The position numbers and the translations under genes are program-made. The notes under the pieces were generated by a model, which was given only the letters and a program-made list of their open reading frames with translations, was not told the origin of the DNA and did not search any database. Positions 11,533 to 23,565 of a stretch of 64,000 nt of DNA are shown piece after piece (the first letter of the stretch is position 1; each line of letters opens with the position of its first letter). The DNA lies in NCBI GenBank assembly GCA_019096155.1, contig JAHCVI010000003.1:4821105-4885104 (forward strand), in the 5' to 3' direction. The DNA comes from Staphylotrichum longicolle. Taxonomy: Eukaryota > Ascomycota > Sordariomycetes > Sordariales > Chaetomiaceae.

Positions 11533-14082
11533 TCAATCAAACATCTCGCTAATCTCCTCGCCCTCGTCCGGGGTAACCGCCAACTCTAGCAGCTCGTGTG
11601 CCAGCTCCACCGTCTCGGCATCGATTCCAGCTTCGAGCACGAGATCCTCCTCTGCAAAGTTGAGCCTTGCCAACGCCAAAAAGTAGCGCTGGGAGCCGCC
11701 GTAAGAGGCAGCCAGTTTCGTCGACGTGTTAGCCACGTCGGATGTCTGTGGGTTTGTGATGAGAAAGTGCAAGAGCCAAGTGCCCTGTGAAATGATGTGA
11801 CAGAGGAGTTCTGCAGGATCAGGCTCCGGGTCCAAAACCTCTTCAGGTGCCTCAGCTGCCGCCTCCTCGCAGCCCGCTCTATCCACGTCCATGGCCTCGG
11901 CGCTGTTCTCATCCTGGGTGCCCATGTCCATCTCGTCACTTCTCGCTGGCAGGGATCTCACAAGGCCCTCCTCCTTCGTTGTCTTGCGCGGTAAGTCGGA
12001 GTCATACAGCTTGTCAATGGCCCAACACAGAATGGTGACGAGGCGTGGAATGGCAACATCGCTCTCGGCGATCTGCAGCGCGCCAAATGGGCTCGTCGCA
12101 AGGGTCGTGAGCGTCCCCAACGCCGCCGACCTGGCTACGACGTCTTTCACGAACCTCGAGGTTGCCCATCGCGGGGGATCGCAGAGGAATGACGAAACGC
12201 AATCGATCAGAGTGGCAGAGATCGCACCAAGACTCCTCACCTCGGCACGACCGCTTGACGAGTCCGTTGCCGAAGACGGGATGGGTCCGATGCTGTCAGT
12301 AGCCACTGAGGTCCGCAGCAGGGACATCATGGCGAGCCAATCTGCCTCTGGATGCTTTGGGGAAAGCATCATGAGAACAAAATCAAACTCCATTGTCCGC
12401 CAAAACTCCAGTTGTGAATTTGGTGTGCCGGGCTCTTCGGAAAGCCGGGGTAGGCACCCCAATGCTGTGAGTGAGAGAAGGCAGAGACATTGCGTGACGT
12501 CGATGTTGAGACAGAGCTGCCGCACTACGGCATCCGGATGCTCGGAGAGGTCGCCGTCAACGCTATTGAGACGCGGAAGCGCCACGAGGCGGCAGGTTGT
12601 GGCGCAGACAGGGACCAAAGACGAAATGATGTGCGGCGCAACCTCGACCGTATTCAGCTCGAGCGTGTACAAGATCAGGGCGACAATATGGTAAATGGGC
12701 GCATAGTATCGCTCAGAAAGACATTGGCGCCACATTTCAATGAGCATGTCGGCAAAGTCGATCAGAAGGCGGAGCGGCTCCCCTGCATTGCCCATCTGGG
12801 GCAGTTTCTGGAGAACAATGGCGGCGAGGGAGTTTTTAGGGTCCGACGGGAACGTGCAGCGGGAGAAGAGGTCAAACGTCGGTGGCTGACCGTGCATCGC
12901 GGCGTGGTCCAGGAAGAGCCGCAAATACTGCAAGTTGGTTGTTAACGGGGTGCAAGATGTCGGATGGAACAGACTTACATCAGATGGCGGGGCCAGAGAG
13001 AGAGACGAGAGGGTGAGAGTTGACACGCGATTTGGATGCACGTCATCAAAAACCGCATCTCCCCCGTCTGTCTCTAGGGCAAAGGTCGGGCTGTCGACAG
13101 CTGGCCGTTTCCGCTTCCCTTTGGTTGGGGTGCGCTCTGAAGGAGGCAGGGTGGAAGGGCCCGAGTCCTTCCTCCGCAGTGTCTGGCCCTTGGTTGGGCT
13201 GGACAGGACCTCGACACCATCAAACCCATCAGCAAGCCCCCAGGTCCTGTCTTTCCTCGGTGTTGCTGGGCCATCCTTCCGCTTTGACTTTACCCGGCCG
13301 AGTTCCTCCCTAAGATCCTGGCGGGCAAACTGCAGCTCGGTCGCCGTGGTCCGTTCTGCGGCCCTTGCCTGCTCAGCAATGCGCTCCTGCTTGGCGATCT
13401 GCTCGAGATTTTCCTTCTTCAGGCGTGCGACCTCGGCGTCGTGTGTGACTCGAGCCTTGTCATATTTGGACCGCAAGATGGAGGCTTCCCCTTTTGCAGC
13501 GGTCAGGTCCGACTCGAGCTCAGACAGACGGGCCTGGAGTGCAGCGATAATCTCGTTTTGTTGCTGCGGCCCAGCGCCGTGGCGGGTTTGTGATGCTGGG
13601 GCTGGGTAGGGCCGGGAGACTGGCAGAGGGGGGCGGGCAAACTGCGACTGCTGTGGCGGCTGTTGCGGCCGGGTCGAGGGGGGAGGCTGGTATCGCTGCG
13701 AGGGGCCAGTCGGTCGGTGAGTCAGAGGATATTGCGGCCGCGCCGGATAGGATGGCCTCGGGGGCGGCAGATGTTGATTCCAGCTCTGTGTGCCGGCGAG
13801 ACCGGTGCCGTGGCGGGCTTGCTGCAGGGCTTGCTGCTGGTGGATGGGCAGGGCCTGCTGGGGCGGGGGCCGGGGCGGGGGTTGCGCGTGCTCGTCGATC
13901 ACGACGGTGTCGTCGAGGTCGTCGTCCTCAAATTCGTACTCGAATGCATTGTGTTGCGTCGTCGGTGCCGCCTGTGACTGGGCTAGCTTCTGGGCTTGGG
14001 TGAACTGGATGGCCTGGTCTTCGAGTTCCTGCAGCGCCGATTCGTTGAGGGCGTCCAAACCATCGTCCGAAAACTCATCCAT
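11533..14082 (-). CDS. ATRIP-like DNA-damage checkpoint protein (Rad26/UvsD/Ddc2 family)
   Basis: Exons 14082-12979 and 12927-11533, separated by a 51-bp intron (GTAAGT..TTGCAG) that is a multiple of three and stop-free; 832 aa if spliced, 849 if retained. The N-terminus is acidic (MDEFSDDGLDALNESALQEL and, near residue 50, EYEFEDDDLDDTVVIDE), as in the RPA-binding end of ATRIP. A Pro/Gln-rich stretch (about 65-175) leads into a coiled coil at about 175-265 (EIIAALQARLSELESDL onward). The large C-terminal half is alpha-helical with the HATPase-recruiting features of fungal Rad26 proteins. The partner would be the ATR/Mec1/UvsB kinase at RPA-coated single-stranded DNA. Assignment rests on architecture and recalled similarity to A. 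nidulans UvsD. Confidence 0.8.
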   Translation of the reverse strand: MDEFSDDGLDALNESALQELEDQAIQFTQAQKLAQSQAAPTTQHNAFEYEFEDDDLDDTVVIDEHAQPPPRPPPQQALPIHQQQALQQARHGTGLAGTQSWNQHLPPPRPSYPARPQYPLTHRPTGPSQRYQPPPSTRPQQPPQQSQFARPPLPVSRPYPAPASQTRHGAGPQQQNEIIAALQARLSELESDLTAAKGEASILRSKYDKARVTHDAEVARLKKENLEQIAKQERIAEQARAAERTTATELQFARQDLREELGRVKSKRKDGPATPRKDRTWGLADGFDGVEVLSSPTKGQTLRRKDSGPSTLPPSERTPTKGKRKRPAVDSPTFALETDGGDAVFDDVHPNRVSTLTLSSLSLAPPSDVSLFHPTSCTPLTTNLQYLRLFLDHAAMHGQPPTFDLFSRCTFPSDPKNSLAAIVLQKLPQMGNAGEPLRLLIDFADMLIEMWRQCLSERYYAPIYHIVALILYTLELNTVEVAPHIISSLVPVCATTCRLVALPRLNSVDGDLSEHPDAVVRQLCLNIDVTQCLCLLSLTALGCLPRLSEEPGTPNSQLEFWRTMEFDFVLMMLSPKHPEADWLAMMSLLRTSVATDSIGPIPSSATDSSSGRAEVRSLGAISATLIDCVSSFLCDPPRWATSRFVKDVVARSAALGTLTTLATSPFGALQIAESDVAIPRLVTILCWAIDKLYDSDLPRKTTKEEGLVRSLPARSDEMDMGTQDENSAEAMDVDRAGCEEAAAEAPEEVLDPEPDPAELLCHIISQGTWLLHFLITNPQTSDVANTSTKLAASYGGSQRYFLALARLNFAEEDLVLEAGIDAETVELAHELLELAVTPDEGEEISEMFD
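12928..12978 (-). other. 51-bp stop-free intron inside the ATRIP-like gene
   Basis: Donor GTAAGT and acceptor TTGCAG, with a possible branch site around GTTAAC. Length is 51 nt with no in-frame stop, so translation reads through with 17 extra residues. Removal joins PPSD to YLRLFLDH smoothly. Confidence 0.75.
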
Positions 14083-15120
14083 GGCCGCAGATGCTTGCGT
14101 ACAACGCCAGGCTCGGCCATGCCATCGGAGAACCTCGCAACTGTGTTCCTGGTTGTGTCCTTCTCAGCCTGATTCAGCTTGCAATCGGAGTCGCGATTGG
14201 AGAGCGGCGCGTCAAACACGTCAAACACATCAAACACGCCGGCCATTAACATCCCGAATCCCTGCAGCTGTTCAGCACGGCACGCACAGGCACCGCCTGC
14301 CTGCCCCTGCTACCCTGGAAGCTGGGCGTCGGCGCCTCAGGGTCCCGCCAGTGGGGCCCATCCCCAGCATCTGATTCGCGGTGATGGTCTCCGCTGCTCC
14401 CAGAATGCTGTTGGGCCAAATCCGCCATGGATGATTGTATTTTGAATCCAACCGGGCATTCTGAATTTACAGGAAGGGCAGCGACGTGGACTTGACAATT
14501 GTATTACTTTCGGAATCATCGCTAATCTTGTAGCTTTATTGGAAGCCACAAGAGACTTCTTTTGTTTGAAGCCTTGCAGTCGTGGACCTGGACTTTCGTT
14601 GTGTGGTTGTGTCGTGGTGTGCTGCAACTTCTGATGCAGTTCGCTGTGCGTCATTGCCGGCTCGTTGAAGAACAGGCCCCACTTTTAGGCCCTGCTGGGC
14701 TGGGATTGACGTACAGGACCCCAAACCTCGAAATTTCAGACGTCAATTCCTGCCAGTCTGCGCCTGGAACCCTCGGACCTCCAGCATCCCATCCCCGCGC
14801 CTCCATCGTGCACCCCCAGCGACCAGACACAGTTCACTCGTTGTCCTCCGACCGCGACAACCGACGGCGACGACAGCCCGCTTCCTCCCGCCGCCCCGCG
14901 CGTTGCTGATCAGCTGCCGCGCCCGCTTCTCCGCAATCCTGCGGCCCGCTGCTCTCTCGCCGAACGAGCCGAAAGTCGAGGCCCCGGTCCGACTTGATTC
15001 GCGTTTCCTCCCCAAGCCTTCACCAACCGCCTGTCCACTGCTCTCTCGCGTTTGCAGCACTCAGGCTGTTTTTGAGAGCATCATCAAACACCCCAGCATC
15101 CCAGAGATCATTGTTTTGCC
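14083..15120. promoter_or_regulatory. Divergent promoter region, checkpoint gene / CDP-DAG synthase
   Basis: A 1.04-kb shared upstream region between two divergently transcribed housekeeping genes. The last 400 bp before 15121 are C/CT-rich with tracts such as CTCTCTCGC, typical of fungal 5' leaders. No TATA box was obvious. Confidence 0.55.
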
Positions 15121-16719
15121 ATGACGGGCCGCTCTCGCCGGGGGGTCAAGTTCCCCCACAACTCCAAGCATACCAATGGCCAATCCGAAGGCCGTCGCGC
15201 CAGCTTCAGCGATGTGAGCGAAGAAGGGTCGCCCACCAAAATGAGGTCCAGCGGGACTCTCGAGAACATCCAGGAGGTACGTACCCTGCGAAGGGAATTG
15301 CTTGGATGGCCTTGCTAGTGTTCTCAGGTTGACCCTCGAGGCTGCAGAAATCCCCTACCCCTGAGCAGCAGCAACAGTCGGACTACGAGAAGAAAAAGGC
15401 CAACTTCATCACGCGTACCTTTTGGACCTTTGTCATGATTGGGCGCTTCTTCGCCGCGCTGTTCATGGGCCACGTCTACATCTTGGTCATCATCACGGCA
15501 GTCCAGATCGTCTCGTTCAAGGAGGTCATCGCTATTGCCAATGTCCCGAGCCGCGCCCGCGACCTCCAATCGACCAAGAGCTTGAACTGGTACTGGTTGG
15601 CCACCACCATGTACTTCCTGTACGGGGAGAGCGTGGTCTACTACCTCAAGCATATCGTCTTGGTGGACAAGGTCCTGCTGCCGCTCGCGACGCATCACCG
15701 CTTCATCAGCTTCATCCTCTACGTGTTTGGTGCGTCTTTTGTGTTTCTGGGCTGCCGCGTCCTTGAATCCATGCTGACTTTCCCACCTCCTCTTCCAGGC
15801 TTCGTGTTCTTCGTCGGATCCCTCAAGACTGGCCACCTCAAGTTCCAGTTTTCGCAGTTTGCTTGGACCCACATGGCTCTCTTCCTCATCGTCGTCCAAG
15901 CGCATTTCATCATGAACAACGTCCTCGAGGGCATGATCTGGTTCTTCCTGCCCGCGGCCCTCGTCATCACGAACGACATCTTTGCCTACATCTGCGGAAT
16001 CACGTTCGGTCGGACCCAGCTCATCAAGTTGTCCCCTAAGAAGACGGTCGAGGGTTTCGTCGGCGCCTGGGTCATGACGGTCCTCTTCGGCATCGTCCTC
16101 ACCGACATCCTGCTGCGCTCCAAGTACTTCATCTGTCCCGCGACAAACCTAGGGGCCAACATCTTCAGCGGATTGGACTGCGACCCGAACCCCGTCTTCA
16201 TCCCCCGCACTTACTCGACCCCGCAGCTGTTCTTTCTGCCGCCCAACTACACCCTCAGCGTCACCATGCCACCCATGCAGATTCACACTTTCTTCTGGGC
16301 CAGTTTCGCCTCTCTCATCGCGCCGTTTGGCGGCTTCTTTGCGTCTGGCCTGAAGCGGACCTTCAAGATCAAGGACTTTGGCGACTCGATCCCCGGCCAC
16401 GGCGGCATGACGGACCGCATGGACTGCCAGTTCATCATGGGCCTGTTTGCCTTCATCTACTATCACACCTTCATCGCCTTCAAGCGGTCGTCGGTCACGC
16501 ACGTCATGGAGTTGGCCATCATGGAGTTGACGTCGGACGAGCAGATGGAGGTCATCACCGGCGTCTTGAAGTATCTGACCAACCAGGGTGTTGTCAAACC
16601 CGATGTAAGCAACCCCAACGTCAACCCCCCCCCAGATAATGCGCCGGGACAATGACCTAACAATCTTGCAGACACCGGCCGCTTTCGAGAAGCTTCTGAC
16701 GGCAAGCAAGCAAGTATGA
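15121..16719 (+). CDS. CDS1: CDP-diacylglycerol synthase (phosphatidate cytidylyltransferase)
   Basis: Exons 15121-15276, 15348-15729, 15799-16604 and 16672-16719; introns of 71, 69 and 67 bp; all join in phase to 463 aa, close to the 457 aa of yeast Cds1. A basic cytosolic N-tail (about 80 aa) is followed by multiple membrane segments. The family signature appears near the C-terminus as SGLKRTFKIKDFGDSIPGHG followed by GMTDRMD. The enzyme makes CDP-diacylglycerol from phosphatidate and CTP in the ER membrane, the branch point to phosphatidylinositol, phosphatidylserine and cardiolipin. Introns 1 and 3 interrupt the frame, whereas intron 2 is stop-free and in frame. The gene is convergent with the thiolase 575 bp away. 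Confidence 0.95.
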
Positions 16720-17294
16720 TAGAGTTGGATAGTTGGGACTTGGCGGTTGCAGGCGGCAACCGGGACGGTGCATTTCCCCTGGCGTTCGGTTTTCAACAAG
16801 CGGACTTTCGGATCCTGTGTATGTGTTTGAGACGTCCTTGACGCCCAACTTAGCGTGGCCGTGAACACTGGGTAGCACATTGTATCAATAATTAGCATTG
16901 GATTCCAGCTGTATCGTGCTGTGTGATGGTGGAGAGGTTGCCTCGGAAGGTCTGCGCTTTAAGCAGAAGGGTAATCGCAAGTCAACTGTATTACCAGTTG
17001 GAAGAGGTGGAATAAGGCGAGGACCGTGAGAAAGATGCCCGCGCTCTTCAAAATTCGAGAAAGCCAGTTGATTTTAAGGAGGACCCTCGTCTGAGTGTCG
17101 GGCGGGGTGGCGTCCCGATTATTGAGAACAAGTCTTGCAGTCACTCTGCGCTCAAATAGGAAAGTTGCGACCAGGGCTGCACTCATGGTAAAGGATACAT
17201 TTTTTTTCCAAGACGCTGGCCAATATGCGCAATATATACAAGTTACAACAATTCATTTCAGGTTCGTCATCCCTCATCCCCTTTGCATCATCCC
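16720..17294. terminator. Convergent 3' intergenic region
   Basis: Tail-to-tail region holding the transcript ends of the CDP-DAG synthase and the thiolase. T-rich on the thiolase side (around 17199-17207). No coding signal. Confidence 0.5.
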
Positions 17295-18733
17295 TCATTG
17301 CTCGTTGACAAACAAGCCGGCCATGCCCATGCCGGTGCCAATGCACATGCTCGTCAGAAGGATCTTCTTGCCGCTCTTCCTGCACTCGCTCAGGCCCGTG
17401 ACGATCTGGCGCGCGCCGGTGGCGCCGAGCGGGTGGCCGAGGGCGATGGCGCCGCCGCGGGGGTTCATCTTGGCCCAATCGAGGCCGAGGTTGTCGCGGC
17501 AGTAGACAGCCATGCTGGCAAAGGCCTCGTTGATCTCGACGACATCAACATCAGCGAGGGAGATGTTGTGCTGGGCGAGGAGCTTGGGGATGGCGACGGT
17601 CGGGCCGATGCCCATGATGCGAGGGGCGAGGCCGGCGGTGGTCGAGCCGACGTACTTGGCCAGGATGGGCTGGCCGAGCTTGATGGCGGTGGAGCGCTTC
17701 ATCAGGAGAACAGCGGCAGCTGTGTGGTCTGTTAGTGATGTGCCATCTCTGGGCGTCGGAATCCGATTACGAACCTCCGTCGGTGACCTGGCTGGCATTG
17801 CCGCCGGTAGTGGTGGGGCCCCACTGGGGGAAAGCGATGCGAATCTTGCCGAGGCTCTCGGCCGTGGTGCCGGGGCGGATGCCGTCATCCTTGGTGAGGG
17901 TGACCTCCTTCAACTCGCCGTTGGCGTCCTTGACCTTGGTCTTGATGGGCACAATCTCGTCGTCGAACAGACCCGCCTTCTGGGCCCTCTCGGCACGCTG
18001 GAAGCTCTCGGCGGCGTACTTGTCCATCTCCTCACGGGTGATGCCGAAGTCGCGGCTGACGTTCTCGCTCGTCCAGCCCATGGGCTGCATGCAGTCCGCA
18101 GACTCCTGCGACTGCTTGGTCACCTCCTCGTCAAAGGGCTTCTCGAGGGCGTCGCCGCCGATCGTCATCTGCTCGGCACCCATGGCAATGCCGACCTCGA
18201 TGGACCCGGCGCTGATGGCGTGAGCAATGTCGGCAACGGCCTTGAGACCAGAGGAGCAGAAGCGGTTCAGGCTGTAGCAGCTGGATGTGTTGGGGAAGCC
18301 GGCGGCCAACGAGGCAGCGCGCAGCTTGTACGAGGCCTTGCCGTCCGAGACCTGTTGTTGAGCAAGTCAGCTTCGCAATCCAGAAAGACGATGGGTTGGG
18401 CGCGGAAGGGGACGCACGTTGCCGAGGGCAATGTCCTCGACGAGGGCAGGGTCGAGGTTGCTCCGCTCCCGCACCTCCTTGAGCAGGGCGTAGACCATGT
18501 ACTCGAGGCTGGTGTCCTTGAAGCCGCCCTTCCTCGCCTTGGTCAGGGGTGTCCGGACGGCGAGTGTGATGACGATGTCGTCGGCATTCTTGGAGGTGCT
18601 GTTGCGAAATGCGTTAGAGAGCGTTCTCGGTGCGCTGCGAGGTGTGCAAGCGTGCAAGGGAGGCTTACATCTGGTTGAGCGCGCTGCCCGGAGACAGGTG
18701 CTTGAGAATGGAACCGAGCCGTTCGACAGCCAT
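17295..18733 (-). CDS. Peroxisomal 3-ketoacyl-CoA thiolase
   Basis: Exons 18733-18669, 18598-18418, 18351-17775 and 17719-17295; introns of 70, 66 and 55 bp; 415 aa. The N-terminus carries a textbook PTS2 signal, RLGSILKHL at residues 5-13 (R-L-x5-H-L), so import by Pex7 into peroxisomes is expected. The acyl-accepting cysteine is Cys114 in NRFCSSGLKA. The catalytic His lies in GGAIALGHPLGATGARQ and the second Cys in SMCIGTGMGMAGLF near the C-terminus. It catalyses the thiolytic step of fatty-acid beta-oxidation (yeast Pot1/Fox3 type), releasing acetyl-CoA. All four exons join with conserved sequence across the junctions. Confidence 0.96.
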
Positions 18734-20193
18734 TGTTGCGGAGTGGGAGCGGGAGTGGGATGGGAGAGGACAAGAATGAGTTGTTGGTGGTGGTCAAGTC
18801 AGAGAAGCATCGACGACGCAGCTTTTTGCAACTGGCAACGCCTCAGATATAGGAGGCGACGTCGGCGGTGGATCGCGACAGCGTGGTGGTTGCCATTGAA
18901 GTGTGGGGTCCGGTTTGCCGAGGCATCTCTCGGTCCTCGTCAGTGACGGGTGCAATATCTGGGGTAAAGTGACCCGAGCCCAGCGCGGGCTGTCTCGGCT
19001 CTGCGGGGGCTGCCGTCCAACTCGCCAGCGGCACGCCGACCAGGCCACGGGCTCCACTGTCGGCAGTTGCACCGCGTCCCCTGGATCTCACATAAAACCT
19101 TCCACGTTCCCCAGGGACAATTTGAAGCCACGGATCGTCTGATGTACGATTGTTTCCCTCAACTGCGTCCAATGTGCCGTCTGCGTCCAAGGCACACACG
19201 CATTGTAGACCAGTTCGCCCCAGTCGGCCCCTGGGACACCACATGCAAAGCTCCAAGCTGTTGATGCGCAGGTCGAGGCAATGGTGACGGGTTCCTCATC
19301 CCATCGCCTGCCTCGACTCTGCAGTTGGAGTATCATTAGTCTGGATGTTAAACCAGCATCGAAGGTCCGGTAAGTCTGGCCAAAGAGCGACTTTTTGAGA
19401 AAAATTGGATGATTGGACCAGCCGAACGCTCCGTGCGTGTTCTGGGCAATCTCAGGCTCTGCACGCAAAAAAAAGAGGGATGTGCGCTGAGGTGCGCTGG
19501 AACCCTGCATTCTCGTAAGAGGCAAGCACGGCGGGTCAACCGCAGCCTGAACAATGCAGCATCGATCCGAGCATCCGTCTCAGCCCTCCAGAGGGACGTC
19601 ATCCGTCCTGTCTTTGAAGATCGCCACCGCTATCGATTGGATGGTGCCTTGACGGCGGCCCTGCGCGTGGCTTGGCACTGCCCTCTGGGGCTCGCTCTAT
19701 CGACCGCTAGTCCCAAATGGTCAAGCGCCCATGCAGGGCGACTCCACCAAAGATTGGCAGACCTGGTTCTGGGCACTGGGCATCCTCAACTTTCAGCTCC
19801 TGTTTGACCACAAGAAAACCCATTCTGTCCCCAGCTGGACGTCGGTCCGAAATGGCCTCGTTTCTTGTCCAGCTCTCCCCATTTCGTGTTTCCTGACATT
19901 TTTTTGGTTGAGGTCTGCTTGCCGACGAGTCACTCGTTATTTCCTCAAGTCGGCAGCAACCAGCGAGAGAACCGCACTTCTTTCCATTGAGAGCGCGACC
20001 CCTTTTTTATTTTCCCCTGCCGAGCCTCCCGGATCTCGAGGACAACAGACGGCCTTGCGTGCGTGGTCTTGCCCAACCCTCGACCCTTTACAGCCCGTGG
20101 TCTTGAACTGCCCCTGGCTCGCGCCACCTTGAACCGAAGACACCAGCTGTCCTACGAGCCATTCGTTGGAAACTCCCTCCGATTCACTTCGCC
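18734..20193. promoter_or_regulatory. Divergent promoter region, thiolase / GH128 protein
   Basis: A 1.46-kb region between two divergent genes. The final 250 bp before 20194 have pyrimidine-rich stretches (around 19980-20030) consistent with a fungal 5' leader. Frames such as 19731-20132 plus show no family features and were not annotated. Confidence 0.5.
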
Positions 20194-21242
20194 ATGCTCC
20201 TGCACCCCGCAGCTTTCGCCGCCTTGCTGGCGGCGGTCCCTTCGTTCATCGCTCCCGTGGCCGCCACGTCCTCCCCGAAGCGCGGCCTTGTGTTTACGCC
20301 GAACAAGACCACACGAGCCGACGACACCATCTGGGTCAAGAAGCCGACAAGTCTGACTTGGTACTACAACTACAAGCCGACCCCCGACTCGACATACGAT
20401 GGCATCCCGCAGTCCGAGTTCGAGTTCGTCCCCATGATGTGGGGTGCGCCGTCAACCGCCGGCGATACCTCGTTCCTGACCACTGTGAAGGGCCTGATCA
20501 AGGACAAGGGGATCAACATCACGAACGTGCTGTCGTTCAACGAGCCCGACGGTCCGTTCGTGTATGGCGGAAGCAGCATGGAACCCTCCGCTGCCGCCCA
20601 GATCTGGGTCAACAACATGATTCCGCTCCAGGACATGGGCGTCCGCGTGGGTCTGCCGGCGTGCACTGGAGGATCGACTGGCCTGCCATGGCTGCAGAAT
20701 TTCCTGTCTGAATGCTCCAAGCTTGTCAGCACCGACGACGAGAAGAAGAACTGCACGTACGACTTTGTCACGATCCACTGGTATGGCAACTTCGAGGGGC
20801 TGGCGAGCCATATGGGACAATATTCGGCTGCGTGAGTCTTGCCCTGCATATAATAACCCTTAGGCTTTCTGAACAGCCTTGACTCATCCGATGCACATGC
20901 AGGTTCCCCAACAAGACCATGTGGATCACCGAATACAATCTCAATAACCAGGATTTGAAGACAACGCAGTCCTTCTACAATATGTCGGCCGAATACTTTG
21001 ACCGCCTGGACTTTGTCGAGCGTTATTCCCTCTTCGGCGCCTTCCGCAGCGACGTGTCTAATGTCGGGCCCAACGGCGCCATGCTCAGCGCTGGTGGCAA
21101 CCTCACCGACATTGGCGCCTGGTACCTTGGCCGCCAGGCAACCGGCGTGCTGCCCACCCAAGGCTCGGGTTTCCGCTCGGTCGTTCCACAGGCCAGCATG
21201 GTCGTCCTCAGCGCCGCCTTTGCCGTTGCTATGTTCCTGTGA
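20194..21242 (+). CDS. Secreted, probably GPI-anchored glycoside hydrolase of the GH128 / Asl1-like family
   Basis: Exons 20194-20831 and 20903-21242 with a 71-bp intron (GTGAGT..GCAG); 325 aa. A signal peptide spans about residues 1-24. The family fold is marked by KRGLVF at the mature start, then LTWYYNY and FVPMMWG. The acid/base Glu lies in VLSFNEPDG and the nucleophile Glu in MWITEYNLNN. These residues are characteristic of GH128 beta-1,3-glucanases and the S. pombe Asl1-type cell-wall proteins. The last ~20 residues are hydrophobic (SMVVLSAAFAVAMFL), preceded by small residues, which suggests a GPI anchor. The likely role is beta-1,3-glucan processing at the cell wall. Confidence 0.9.
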
Positions 21243-21812
21243 CGAGGTCTAGATTGATCTTTGTGGCACAACCCTGGCGGGAGATCACCGCGTGGCGTTT
21301 TCTGTTCCTTGGGCATATTCAGACATATTTGTGCATCTACATGTACACCGGCGTTTTTCTTGGCATCTGCAATGTATTGCATCTCACATGTACAACATTT
21401 ACTAGACCGGCCATGTGGGGGTTCAGCTGGGCTCATGTTGTCAGGGGCGTGGCTCCAGGTCTTGGTTACAGAAGATGATGGATTGGTAGAGGTTTGTGAA
21501 ACATGGGCGTGGTTCCGGTTGGTTGGTTTGTGTTAGCAACATTCGAGGCTCTCGGAGTGGTCCTAATCAGGTTTGAGACAAGGGGTACCTGTCGGCTGTC
21601 TCGAACATTCGCACCACCTTCTGAATTCGAGTCGGGGTTGGGACTCCGTAAGACATGCCAGAATACAGAGTCCGATCTCCGGTTCCCGACCGGTGGCGCA
21701 CCGAACCATTCAGTGATATTTCAATGGGCGGCTGTTATCACTCTGACGCTCCGTCCTATCCACGAACATCGTTGCTCTTCGTGTGGCCTTTGGTTGTTAC
21801 AAAGTAAGAGTT
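21243..21812. other. Intergenic region, 570 bp
   Basis: Holds the 3' end of the GH128 gene and the promoter of the MFS transporter. No repeat or coding evidence. Confidence 0.45.
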
Positions 21813-23565
21813 ATGCACCGTGATCGAGTGAACAGCGCTGAGGAGGGTGGCCGTGCTGGGCTCGGCCCAGGCCCGTCCAGCCCCAGGGCACTGTTGACTG
21901 AAGCCGATGTACTGTTTCCCGTGCTTGATTCAACAGCCTGCATGAGCAGGTGGATAGAGAGTGGCCCCAGCTAACTCGCATGACAATGGTAGAATGTGCG
22001 GATCAGGAGGAAAACTGACAAGGCCATCCTGACGATTCTTGTCTGGGTTTACTTTCTCCAGGTACCTCATCCATCCTCCCTCCTCGCCCCTTTGCGCGAG
22101 CCCGTAACTCACACAGCACCCAGGTCCTTGACAAGATTGTCCTCGGCTTGAGCGCCCTTTTCGGGCTGAGGGAAGACACACACCTCGAAGGAAACCAGTA
22201 CTCAATCGTCGCAGCTATGGCTCCAGCAGCCCAGCTGGTGTGGCAGCCCTTCTCCTCTGTCCTCATCGTCAAGCTCCGTCACCGCATCTTGATGCCGGCC
22301 ATGGTGCTGGGCTGGGGCCTTGTCCAAGTCTGCACGCCGGCGTGCAGCAGCTTTCCCGGCTTGCTGGCTAACCGGTTTTTCCTTGGATTGTTTGAGGCAG
22401 GTTGTCTCCCCCTCTTTTCCGTCATCACGAGCCAGTGGTATCGACGATCCGAGCAGCCGATGCGAGTTGCACTTTGGTTCGGCACCAACGGGCTGGCAAC
22501 CATGGTGGCGGCTGGTCTTTCATACGGTCTCGGCCACATAGAATCAGGAGTTCTGGCGCCATGGCAGTGGTGAGTGCAGCTCGCTATATGCTCAGCTACT
22601 ATTGATTGGAGGCAGAACTGACGCGAGACATTGGCAGGATATATTTGGTCACCGGCCTTCTGACCGTTGTCACCGCGCCGTTCATCTACTGGCGGCTAGA
22701 CGATGAGGTCGCTTCGGCACGGTTCTTGACTGCAGAGGAGCGGCTCCAGGCCCTGGAGCGGCTTCGAGCTAACCAGACTGGAGCGGGGACCCGACATCTC
22801 AAGTGGCATCAGGTCGTTGAGATGTTCTTGGACTTCAAGTGCTACCTCTTTGCCGCAATGACCCTCGCCATCATTCTCGGCGCTCAGGTATCTTTCACGT
22901 TCGGGCCCCTCATTCTTAAGAGTTTCGGCTTCGACAAGTTCACGACAACCCTCCTCAACATTCCCTTTGGCGCGCTCCAATGCACCATCATGCTTATTGC
23001 GGCATGGGCAACAACCAAAATGCGGTGGAAGTCGCCGGCGCTCATGGGGATGCTGGCATTGATCTTGACCGGCCTCGTGTTGCTGTACGCTCTGCCACGA
23101 AACCATTCTTACCTCCCCGGTCTGCTCACTGGCTATTACTTGCTGGCCTTCAACTTTGGCTGCATCAACCTCATTGTCTCGTGGATCTTGGCCAACACGG
23201 CGGGACAGACCAAAAAGTCCACCATGATGGCCTTGTTCAATGCTGCCTCGGCGACGGGTGCCATCGTTGGCCCGCTGCTCTTCGACGCGGCGGATGCGCC
23301 TGAATACCATTCCGGCCTCCGCAGCACCACGGGGGTGTTTGCAGCGCTCTTTGTCATTGTCCTGCTGCAAGTAGGCAACCTGATGCTGCTAAACAAGTTA
23401 CAAGTCCGACGGCGCATTGCCAACGGCAAACCCGCTCATATCCATGACCACTCCATGGAGAGTAAATATGTGGACATGCGCTTGGAGAATGACGGGGCCA
23501 TTGGAGATCAAGCGTTCGCGGATTTGACGGATCGTGAGAATGACGAGTTTGTCTATGTGTACTAG
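21813..23565 (+). CDS. MFS transporter of the allantoate permease (ACS/Dal5) family
   Basis: Well-supported exons are the segment ending at 22061, then 22124-22569 and 22638-23565, joined in phase across introns of 62 and 68 bp. The first exon is tentative: 21813-21949 joined to 22007-22061 gives an in-phase protein of 521 aa. Another acceptor at 21992 is possible but leaves the upstream phase wrong. Typical features are DKAILTILVWVYFLQ then VLDKIVLGLSALFGL (helix 1), LVWQPFSSVLIVKLRHRILM, and GLFEAGCLPLFSVITSQWYR (family motif in helix 4). A second six-helix half follows, with a hydrophilic C-tail. Family members take up small organic anions, vitamins or ureides; the substrate here is unknown. 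The gene sits 425 bp upstream of the beta-xylosidase, but this transporter family is not one of sugar carriers. Confidence 0.85.

Noticed and set aside
17512..18678. 388-codon plus frame opposite the thiolase
   Set aside because: Runs across thiolase exons and introns on the other strand; composition is that of an antisense shadow.
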